A stretch of DNA of 64,000 bases, taken from the NCBI RefSeq assembly GCF_016107395.1, contig NZ_JAAIKO010000030.1:38153-102152 (forward strand), given 5' to 3'. This document shows positions 1 through 7,420 of the stretch, in pieces (within the stretch, counting starts at the first letter, position 1; every line of letters starts with the position of its first letter). The notes beneath the pieces were generated by a model. That model made no database searches and had not been told where the DNA came from. It saw only the letters and a list, made by a program, of their open reading frames with translations. Both the position numbers and the translations under genes were made by a program. This DNA comes from Streptomyces fildesensis (GTDB lineage: Bacteria; Actinomycetota; Actinomycetes; Streptomycetales; Streptomycetaceae).

Positions 1-337
1 CCCGTTCGGTCAGCACCGCGAAGATCAGGCCCAGCGCGGTGGCCACCACCGGGGCGATGACCACCCAGATCGCGTTGTTCTTGACGGCCGTCAGATTGCT
101 GTGGTCGGTGAAGACCTCGCCGAAGTTCTTCAGGCCGACGAACGCCGAGTTGTCCGCGTCGAAGAGGCTGCGCTGGATCGTGTACCCGATCGGGTACAGC
201 ACCAGCGAGCCGAGCAGCACCAGCGCGGGCAGCAGGAAGACCAGTGCCACCCAGGGGCGGGTGCCCATCAGGGACTTGCGCTTCACGGGAGGCGGGCCGG
301 CCGCGGCCGCGCCCCCCGTGGTCACCGTCGAGGCCAC
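1..337 (-). CDS. Carbohydrate ABC transporter permease (partial, MalF-like)
   Basis: Only the first roughly 110 codons lie in the window; the 3' part runs off the left edge. The protein starts with a short basic Pro/Lys-rich cytoplasmic stretch, then a hydrophobic segment reading FLLPALVLLGSLVLYPIGY, which is the first membrane helix and YPxGYTI motif seen in MalF/LacF-type sugar permeases, followed by the usual extracytoplasmic FVGLKNF element and the start of the second helix. GTG at 335-337 is chosen because it lies 7 bp after the stop of the binding-protein gene, as expected for an operon. It should pair with a second permease further left. The sugar cannot be told from this fragment. Sure of the family, less sure of the exact start. 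Confidence 0.85.
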   Translation of the reverse strand, partial: MASTVTTGGAAAAGPPPVKRKSLMGTRPWVALVFLLPALVLLGSLVLYPIGYTIQRSLFDADNSAFVGLKNFGEVFTDHSNLTAVKNNAIWVVIAPVVATALGLIFAVLTER

Positions 338-344
338 CGGTGCC

Positions 345-1727
345 TCAGTTCTTGTACGCCTTGGCGGCGTCCGCTTCGAGTTTCGCCTGGGCGCCCGCCA
401 CGTCGGTCGGCTTCACCAGGAAGTCCTGCAGGTCCTTCCATTCGCCCTCGCCCTTGGTACCGCCGAAGGCGGCGGGAGCCTGGTCGGACATGTCGAAGCG
501 GAAGTCGTCGCCCGCCGAGATCAGCGCCTTGGCGATCGCGCGCGAGACCTCGTCGGGATAGGCCGCCAGGTCCAGCGACTTGTTCGGCGACACGTAGCCG
601 CCGGGCTTCGCCCACACCTGCGCCGCGTCCGTCGAGGCGAGGAAGGTCAGCAGCGCCTGCGCGCCCTTGCCGTCCTTCAGCACCACGGCGACGTCACCGC
701 CACTGACCACGGGCGGCTTGCCGCTGCCGACGGCCGGGAAGGGGAACACCTTGGCGTCGGTGCCGACCTTCGCCTTGGTGCTGGAGGAGATGACCGCGGC
801 GGAGAAGTCGCCCTCGTAGACCATCGCGGCACCGGGCGGGGTGCCGGTGAACGTCTGGCTGATCGACTTCGGGAAGTCGGTCTGCAGCGCGCCGCTCTGG
901 CCGCCCGCGATCAGGTCCTTCTTGCCGAAGAGCCCGGCCAGCGTGGTCAGCGCGTCCTTCACGGACGGATCGGTCCACTTGATCTTGTGCTGCGCGAGCT
1001 GGTCGTACTTCTCGGGGCCGGCCTGGCTCAGATAGACGTTCTCGAACCAGTCGGTGAGGGTCCAGCCGTCCGCGCCGCCGACCGATACCGGGGGCGTGCC
1101 CGACTCGAAGACCGTCTCCGCGGCCTTCAGGAAGTCGTCCCACGTCTTCGGCTCGGTGACGCCCGCCTGCTGGAAGGCCGCGGTGTTGTACCAGACCAGC
1201 GACTTGTTGGCGGCCTTGGCGTAGACCCCGTACTGCTTGCCCTGGTAGGCGCCGAGATCCTGCCAGCCCTTCGAGAAGTTCTTGGTCAGCTGCGCCTGGG
1301 CCTCGGGCCCGATCGGCTTGAGCCAGCCCTTGTCCGCGAACTGGTGCAGCACGCCGACCTGTGGCAGGAACGCCACATCCGGCGGCGCCCCGCCCTGGAT
1401 CTTCGTCCCGAGGAAGGTGGAGGTGCTGTCGCCCGTCGGGACGAACGTCACCTTCGCACCGGTGCGCTTCTCGAACTCGTCCAGCACACCTCGGAAGTTC
1501 TTCTGCTCGGCGCCGGTCCACACGGCGGCCACTTCGAGCTTCTGGCCCTTGAGATCCGGCAACTGGAGCCCCGACGACGAGGCCGACGGAGCGCCCGATG
1601 ACGGCCCCGCGTCCTTCTTGTCGTCACTGCCGCAGCCGGCCGCGGTGAGCGCCAGTGCGGCGGCCGCCACAACGGCCAGCGCGGTTCGTGCCTGGTGGTT
1701 GTGCGCGCGCGTGCTGAATGTACGCAT
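345..1727 (-). CDS. Extracellular carbohydrate-binding lipoprotein of an ABC transporter
   Basis: A 460-residue family 1 solute-binding protein. It has a basic N-terminus, a hydrophobic stretch (about residues 15-30) and a lipobox ending LTAAGC, so it should be a lipoprotein on the outer face of the membrane. A Ser/Gly-rich linker follows. The body has family features: GAKVTFVPTGD near the N-lobe, PPDVAFLPQ, WYNTAAFQQAGV and W-rich ligand-facing segments. Length is typical (420-460). It is followed after 7 bp by the permease gene, so both are probably co-transcribed from the 177-bp gap at 1728-1904, which holds a Shine-Dalgarno-like GAGGGGATG before the ATG. No ATPase gene is visible; in Streptomyces such systems often share MsiK. 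Substrate unknown; a disaccharide or oligosaccharide is an inference. Confidence 0.92.
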   Translation of the reverse strand: MRTFSTRAHNHQARTALAVVAAAALALTAAGCGSDDKKDAGPSSGAPSASSSGLQLPDLKGQKLEVAAVWTGAEQKNFRGVLDEFEKRTGAKVTFVPTGDSTSTFLGTKIQGGAPPDVAFLPQVGVLHQFADKGWLKPIGPEAQAQLTKNFSKGWQDLGAYQGKQYGVYAKAANKSLVWYNTAAFQQAGVTEPKTWDDFLKAAETVFESGTPPVSVGGADGWTLTDWFENVYLSQAGPEKYDQLAQHKIKWTDPSVKDALTTLAGLFGKKDLIAGGQSGALQTDFPKSISQTFTGTPPGAAMVYEGDFSAAVISSSTKAKVGTDAKVFPFPAVGSGKPPVVSGGDVAVVLKDGKGAQALLTFLASTDAAQVWAKPGGYVSPNKSLDLAAYPDEVSRAIAKALISAGDDFRFDMSDQAPAAFGGTKGEGEWKDLQDFLVKPTDVAGAQAKLEADAAKAYKN

Positions 1728-1904
1728 CTGCTCATCCCCTCGGTCCGGTCCGTCTGTCCTACGCCCGGGCCGATCGGCGACGCAAGGGCATGGGCGGGGT
1801 ATAGGGGTTGATCGTGACCTTGACGTGATGCGGCGTCAGAGGGGTTTAATCACCGGAGAATTGGGCCCCCGCCCGATCCGCCGGAGCCGGCGGTCGCGCC
1901 TCGG

Positions 1905-4900
1905 TCACACCAGCGGCTGGGCCGGGCCCGCCCCCGCGGACTCCGCGGCCCGCTGCAGCGCGCTGGCGAGCAGCGCCAGGTCCGTCGGCCCGTTGCCGAG
2001 CTCGCGCAGCGGCCGGCGGGTCGGCGGGTCGCCCATCCGCTCCCACTCCAGCGGTACGACCGTGGGCCGCAGCGTCGCCGTACGGGGGATGCGTCCGCTG
2101 ACCCGGCCCGCCTGGAACGGCGCCACCGCGCCGCCGGGACGGCGCAGATAGCCGCGGCCGGGCACCTCCTCGTCCAGCCCCGCCGGATCCTCGACATGGA
2201 CCAGCAGGGCGGCCGACGCGGGATCCTCGGTGCGCAGCGCGATCCGCAGCCGTGACCGTTCGTCCGCCTCGGTCCCCGAGGTGCGCTCCGGGCGCCCCGT
2301 CGACGCGATCAGGTGCACGCCGAGCCGCTCGCCCTCGCGGGCCACCGCCTCCAGTGCCCGCACGACGGAACCGGCCGCCGGGCGGCCGGTACTGCCGAGC
2401 CCCGGCGCCACCAGTGCGTCGAAGTCGTCGACCACGACCACCAGCCGGGGGAGTGCGGAGTCGCTGCGGGTCTGGACGCGCAGCGCGCCCTGCTCGGACG
2501 GTTTGCGGCCGTCGCCCCGCCCGCCGTCGCGCGCCGTCGACTGCCGTGGCACGGTCACCATCCGGTCCGCGTGCCACTCGCCGAAGCCCTGGCCGCCGAG
2601 CAGTTCCTCGCGGCGCTTGAGCTCCGCGCCGAGCGCCTGGGCGAACTCCCGCATGCGGGTCGGGTCGGAGGCGGCCAGATACGTCGAGACATGCGGCAGG
2701 TCCGTGACCGCGCGCAGTCCTTCGCCGCGCTCGGTGCCCGCGCCGTCGACCAGGACCAGCGCCAGCCGGTCCGGCCGCTCGGCGGCGGCGAGAGCGGACG
2801 CGATCGACCGCAGCAGCTCGGTCTTCCCCGAACCGGCGGCGCCGCCCACCATCAGATGCGGCCCCTCGGCCGCCAGGTCCACGACGACCCGGCCGCCGGA
2901 GCCCGAGCCCAGCACCGCCAGGGCGCGGCCCCCGGCCCGTGCGTAACCGGTGAGGGCCGGCCGCCCGCCGTCCTGTCCGGCCTCCTGGGCGTCCGCGTCG
3001 TCCGGGGTGCCGTCCCAGCGGGCGGTGATCTTCGCGGGGGTGGCCAGCGCCAGATCCAGCGCGTCCAGCAGGCGCACGGTGCGCGGCAGCGCGTTGCGGG
3101 CGCGCGGCGCCGCCGTGTCCGTCTCCCGCAGCGGCGCGAGCGCCCGCGCGAAACGCTCCGCCCACGCGGGCGAGACCGCGTCGACGACGACCTGCGCCGG
3201 CCCGTACGGATCCATCCGCAGGGTCGTCGCCACATCGCCCGACAACTGGGCGACGGCGCCGCACTCCGTCGCGAGCCGGTCCGGCGACTCGGCCAGGCAC
3301 AGCACATGCATCCCGACCGAGGGACCGGCGGCCGCTATCCGTTCGAGGGTGTCGCGCAGCGTCGCGGAACCGGGGTCGCCGTCCACGACGACCAGGGTGT
3401 ACGGGCCCTCGCGGTGGGCCGCGGCCTCGGCGACGGCCTCCGGGGCGGCGGCGGCCCAGCCGGAGCCCAGCGGCCCTTCCTCCAGCCGGCGGGCCAGCTC
3501 CGTGACGCGTGCCGCGGCCTGGTCGCGGTCGAAGGCGAGCAGCAGCCGGCAGTCCTGGCCGTGCGCGGGACGCAGCTGCGGCAGCCAGTTGAGCCAGGAC
3601 CACTCGTCGGCCCGCTGCTCGGCGCCGCGCGAGCGGTCCGCACTGATCAGGACGAGCTCCAGCGTGCTGGGGGAGTGCAGCGCGCAGGCCTGCGCCAGCA
3701 CCGCGCGGGCCAGCCCGGCCAGCCGCGGCCGGGGCCCGGCGAGGCCGAGCGCGAAGGTGTGCGGATCGCGCAGGTCGACGGTGAAGGGGACGGTGCGCAG
3801 GGTGCCCGCGCCGTCCTCCGACGGCAGATCGGCCGTGCCCAGCCGCAGCGTCAGCGCGTCCGGGTGGTCGGGCCCGCGCTCCCACAGCCGGCGGCCGGGG
3901 CCCAGCGCGGTCAGCAGCACGGTGGCCGGGTCCGGCCAGCGCTCGCGCAGCGCGGCCGCCTCGGCGGCCAGCCGGGCGCCGTCCGCGCCCTGGCCCGCCC
4001 CGCCGGTCCCGGTCCGGCCGGCCGCCAGCCGCCGTGCCCAGGCTCCTATGGTCCCGGCGACCCGCCCTGCGCCGGGCTGCGGCGGCTTCGGCACCCGCAC
4101 CTGCACGGTGTCGTCCGGCCGGAGCCGTTCGCCGCGGCCGTAGGTGGCCGCCGAGTCGTCCGTCCCCTCGGCGTGGTCGGCGTAGCCGTGCGAACCGCTG
4201 CGCGGGGTGTCCAGTCGGCGCGAGGGCCCGGCGGCGGGCGGGACGGGCGGCGCGGACGGCCGCGGCGGCATGGCGGCCGCCTCGGGACTCGTGTGGGCCG
4301 CGGGCGCGGACTCCGGACGGGGGCCGGGGTACGTGGCCGAGCCGTGGCCACCGGCTGCCCGTGTCGTCCCGCCGGTCCGTCCGGTCGTGGATGCGTTCCC
4401 CGGGGGGAGGGTGACCCGCAGATGGCCCTCGCTGTCGGGCGCCGCCGGAACGGCCGCGTCCCGCGGGCCCGGTTCCAGGTGGAGCGTCGATTCGCCGATC
4501 CGCAGCAGCGCGCCGGGCGAGAGCGCGACCGGCCGCTCCCCGACGGGGCGGTCGTCGACGGTGGTGCCGTTGGTCGAGCCGAGGTCGGCGACGGTGACCC
4601 GGCCGTCGGCCGCGACCGTGACGGTGCAGTGCAGCCGGGAGACGTCGGGGTCGTCCAGCGGGACATCGGCCTCGGCGGAGCGGCCGATCCTGACCTGGCC
4701 GCCCTGCAGCAGATGGACGCCGCCGGAGTCCGGGCCGCCGATGACGCACAGCCGGGCCGGGGCGGACGCGCCCGACGGCGGCTCCGCGTGCTGCTCGGCG
4801 GGGGTGTGCAGGGACAGCACGGCGCCGTCCACGAGCGGTGGCATGCCGAGCAGGGCGCCCGGGTCGAGCCGCTCGGCGCCCGAATAGAGCGCGACCGAGG

Positions 4901-5057
4901 AGCCGGAGGAGCGCGCGGGCTGGCCGGAGCCGGCTCCGGACGCGAGCGCTCCGGAAACCGCGCTCAGCGCGGTCCCCGCGGGCGCGGTGACCAGCACGTC
5001 GCAGGTGCGCCCCGCTCGGCCGCTGCGCGGCCCGAGGACGGTCAGCCGGATCTGCAT
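1905..5057 (-). CDS. FHA domain / FtsK-SpoIIIE-type ATPase
   Basis: A 1050-residue protein. Residues about 110-190 form a forkhead-associated domain with the core signatures GRSAEADVPL, SRLHC and LGSTNGT, which bind phosphothreonine peptides. A Pro/Ala-rich disordered linker follows (about 200-340), then FtsK/SpoIIIE-type AAA modules with a Walker A GAAGSGKTEL near residue 740 and a Walker B VVVVDDFDAL near 870. The N-terminal domain before the FHA resembles the start of EssC-like proteins. No transmembrane segments are seen, so it is probably a cytoplasmic or membrane-associated motor rather than a classical FtsK DNA translocase. It is transcribed away from two Ser/Thr kinases; the FHA domain makes them likely partners, which is inference. 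Type VII secretion genes are not present in the window. ATG 5055-5057 has only a weak ribosome site. Confidence 0.88.
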   Translation of the reverse strand: MQIRLTVLGPRSGRAGRTCDVLVTAPAGTALSAVSGALASGAGSGQPARSSGSSVALYSGAERLDPGALLGMPPLVDGAVLSLHTPAEQHAEPPSGASAPARLCVIGGPDSGGVHLLQGGQVRIGRSAEADVPLDDPDVSRLHCTVTVAADGRVTVADLGSTNGTTVDDRPVGERPVALSPGALLRIGESTLHLEPGPRDAAVPAAPDSEGHLRVTLPPGNASTTGRTGGTTRAAGGHGSATYPGPRPESAPAAHTSPEAAAMPPRPSAPPVPPAAGPSRRLDTPRSGSHGYADHAEGTDDSAATYGRGERLRPDDTVQVRVPKPPQPGAGRVAGTIGAWARRLAAGRTGTGGAGQGADGARLAAEAAALRERWPDPATVLLTALGPGRRLWERGPDHPDALTLRLGTADLPSEDGAGTLRTVPFTVDLRDPHTFALGLAGPRPRLAGLARAVLAQACALHSPSTLELVLISADRSRGAEQRADEWSWLNWLPQLRPAHGQDCRLLLAFDRDQAAARVTELARRLEEGPLGSGWAAAAPEAVAEAAAHREGPYTLVVVDGDPGSATLRDTLERIAAAGPSVGMHVLCLAESPDRLATECGAVAQLSGDVATTLRMDPYGPAQVVVDAVSPAWAERFARALAPLRETDTAAPRARNALPRTVRLLDALDLALATPAKITARWDGTPDDADAQEAGQDGGRPALTGYARAGGRALAVLGSGSGGRVVVDLAAEGPHLMVGGAAGSGKTELLRSIASALAAAERPDRLALVLVDGAGTERGEGLRAVTDLPHVSTYLAASDPTRMREFAQALGAELKRREELLGGQGFGEWHADRMVTVPRQSTARDGGRGDGRKPSEQGALRVQTRSDSALPRLVVVVDDFDALVAPGLGSTGRPAAGSVVRALEAVAREGERLGVHLIASTGRPERTSGTEADERSRLRIALRTEDPASAALLVHVEDPAGLDEEVPGRGYLRRPGGAVAPFQAGRVSGRIPRTATLRPTVVPLEWERMGDPPTRRPLRELGNGPTDLALLASALQRAAESAGAGPAQPLV

Positions 5058-5502
5058 CTCGTCCGCGGTCCCTTCTGCCCGGATGCCTGGCAGGAAGCCT
5101 CCCCACCGCGCACGGGCGCGTCGACACGTACAAGCACGAGCGGGCGGGCTCCTGTTGCCCCGTCACACCCGTACGGGATGCATCCTCCCACTTGCCACTG
5201 ACAACCCGCCCCCGGTCCTGACAGGAGCGATCTTGAATGATCAGTTGTTGACCGGAAAGGTGCTGCTTGTCGCAATGGAAGGCGGTCGCGGAGCAACCAA
5301 GCGGTGGCCTGCCGCGTCATACCTCCCAGCTCCGCGGTCCGTCCCCGGGGCCGGATGCGGCCACCTGCGGCCCGGGAATGCGGCTGTCAGCGGGCCGCCG
5401 CGGCCGTCCGCACTACAGTTGGCACGGTCGGCCCCACAGGCCGCGCGCAGCAGGGAACCACGAAGTACCACGAAGCACCACCAAGACCAGGGAGCGCATG
5501 AC
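5058..5502. other. Divergent intergenic region between FHA-FtsK and pkaA
   Basis: A 445-bp gene-free stretch carrying the promoters of both flanking genes. Frames that remain open across it to the right are upstream extensions of the kinase frame without a ribosome site or conserved protein content. TTGACC near 5248 followed by weak -10 candidates is the only promoter-like element I could see and I do not rely on it. The kinase ribosome site GGAG lies at 5491-5494. Confidence 0.6.
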
Positions 5503-7143
5503 GTGCGGCCGGTAGGCAGCAAGTACCTCCTCGAGGAGGTACTCGGACGCGGGGCCACGGGGACCGTCTGGCGCGCCCAGGTGCGCGACGAGGACGGCGT
5601 CGTCGCGATCAAGGTGCTCAAGGAAGAGCTCGCGAGCGACCCCGACATCGTGATGCGGTTCCTGCGCGAGCGCGCCGTACTCGTACGGCTGCGCCACCCG
5701 CACATCGTGCGGGTCAGGGACCTGGTGGTCGAGGGTGATCTGCTCGCCCTGGTGATGGACCTCGTCGACGGCCCCGACCTGCACCAGTACCTGCGCGACA
5801 ACGGCCCGTTCTCACCGGTCGGCGCCGCCCTGCTGACCGCCGCCGTCGCCGACGCGCTCGCCGCCAGCCACGCCGACGGGGTGGTGCACCGGGACCTCAA
5901 ACCAGCGAACGTGCTGCTCGCCACGACCTACGGCGAAGACGGCAGTCCGCGCATGCACCCGATGCTCACCGACTTCGGCATCGCCCGTCTGGCGGATTCG
6001 CCCGGCATCACCCGCACCCACGAGTTCGTCGGCACCCCGGCCTACGTCGCGCCGGAGTCCGCGCAGGGCAAGCCGCAGACGTCCGCCGTCGACCTGTACG
6101 GCGCGGGCATCCTGCTCTACGAGCTGGTCACCGGCCGTGCGCCGTTCCGCGGCGACAACGCGCTGGAGGTGCTGCACGCGCACCTGAGCCAGGAGCCGGT
6201 GCGCCCCGGCAACGTGCCGGAACCGCTGTGGACGGTCATCGAGCGCTGCCTGCGCAAGAACCCGGAGGAGCGGCCCAGCGCCGAGAACCTGGCCCGCGCG
6301 CTGCGCGTGGCCGCCGCCGGGATCGGTGTGCACGCGACTCCCGCCGAGGCGGAGGCGGCGCTCGGCGTCGCCGCGCTGCTCGGCCCCGACCTCGCGCCGA
6401 CCACCGTCCCCGGCAGCGCCGACCCCACCCAGGTGCTGCCCGCGCACCGCTACGACCCGAACGGCGCGACCGGTGTGCTGCCGATCGCCACCGCGGCCGG
6501 CGCCGACGGCACCCGCGTCCTGCCGCCGGTGCCCGACGGCCCGCCGCAGGGCAACGCGGATCAGCAGCAGGGCCCGCACCCTTGGCAGTCCCAGCTCAGC
6601 GCGGCCCGCCAGCGCGGCGAGCAGACGGAGCTGCAGTACCTCGACCCGGAGCAGGACCCGCTGCGGCGCAGGCCGCGACGGCAGCCCGGCGGCCAGCCGC
6701 AGGGCCGGGGCCGGCAGGACCAGTACCAGCAGGATCAGTACCAGCAGGGCCAGGGCCAGTACCAGCAGCAGGGGCAGCAGCCGTACGCCCCGCAGCAGCC
6801 GTCCCAGCCCCAGCCGCGCTACCAGCAGCAGCCTCAGCAGCAGGTCCAGCCGCGCTACCAGCAGCCGCAGCCGCAGCGCTACGAGCCGCAGCGGCCGCCG
6901 GAGCCCGAGCCCCGGCGCGACCCGCGGCCGCGCGGCGCCAACCCGATGAAGATTCCGGGCCTGGGCTGCCTCAAGGGCTGTCTGACGACGATTCTGGTGC
7001 TGATCGTCATCTTCGTGGTGGTCTGGTACACCACGCCGCTCCCGGAGTGGGTCGACAGCGGCCAGAACCTCTGGGACACCACGACGGGCTGGATCAGCAC
7101 CGCCTGGGACAAGGTCAACGAGGTGACCGGGTCGGGGAACTGA
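5503..7143 (+). CDS. pkaA: Transmembrane Ser/Thr protein kinase (PkaA-like)
   Basis: A 546-residue Hanks-type kinase. The catalytic domain (about residues 7-265) has the glycine loop GRGATGTVW, catalytic HRDLKPAN, DFG (TDFGIARL) and APE (VAPESAQG). A long Gln/Pro/Tyr-rich linker rich in QYQQ follows (about 400-480), then one membrane helix (about 491-512, TTILVLIVIFVVVWY) and only about 35 residues outside, so it has no obvious ligand-binding ectodomain. GTG 5503 is chosen because GGAG lies 8 bp upstream and the kinase domain starts at once after it; length agrees with my memory of S. coelicolor PkaA (about 543 residues). It is followed by a second kinase gene on the same strand and faces an FHA protein, a likely reader of its phosphorylation. 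Substrate unknown. Confidence 0.9.
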   Translation: MRPVGSKYLLEEVLGRGATGTVWRAQVRDEDGVVAIKVLKEELASDPDIVMRFLRERAVLVRLRHPHIVRVRDLVVEGDLLALVMDLVDGPDLHQYLRDNGPFSPVGAALLTAAVADALAASHADGVVHRDLKPANVLLATTYGEDGSPRMHPMLTDFGIARLADSPGITRTHEFVGTPAYVAPESAQGKPQTSAVDLYGAGILLYELVTGRAPFRGDNALEVLHAHLSQEPVRPGNVPEPLWTVIERCLRKNPEERPSAENLARALRVAAAGIGVHATPAEAEAALGVAALLGPDLAPTTVPGSADPTQVLPAHRYDPNGATGVLPIATAAGADGTRVLPPVPDGPPQGNADQQQGPHPWQSQLSAARQRGEQTELQYLDPEQDPLRRRPRRQPGGQPQGRGRQDQYQQDQYQQGQGQYQQQGQQPYAPQQPSQPQPRYQQQPQQQVQPRYQQPQPQRYEPQRPPEPEPRRDPRPRGANPMKIPGLGCLKGCLTTILVLIVIFVVVWYTTPLPEWVDSGQNLWDTTTGWISTAWDKVNEVTGSGN

Positions 7144-7420
7144 CCCCGGCACCGCTCACCGCCGACCCGCATCACGATCACCGCCGACGTTCACGCCGAC
7201 CTTCGTCACGCGTGCCGCCGGGCTTCGTCATGCCCGCCGCCGACCCCCATCACGCGCGCCATGCTGCCGACTTGTCGACACCTGGCGGGTGATTTCCCCC
7301 GCAGAACCACACGTCACCGCACACCGGCCCCCCGAACGGCCGCCGGGCCGCGTAGTTTTGTCGCCAACACGACAGCGCCGCATACGGCGCGACGGACCGT
7401 CGGAGGAGTCGGAGCAGGCC

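Noticed and set aside
39..1601. A 520-codon plus-strand frame over the sugar-transport genes
   Set aside because: Its product is Arg/Leu/Val-rich without family features, while the opposite strand encodes a clear binding lipoprotein and permease.
1846..5201. Very long open frames on both strands over the FHA-FtsK gene, with Arg/Gly/Ala-rich products
   Set aside because: They are GC-driven shadow frames; only the minus-strand frame at 1905-5057 has recognisable domains and normal codon use.
4987..5502. In-frame upstream extension of the first kinase
   Set aside because: The extension has no ribosome site and no conserved content; GTG 5503 has GGAG eight bases upstream and gives the expected length.
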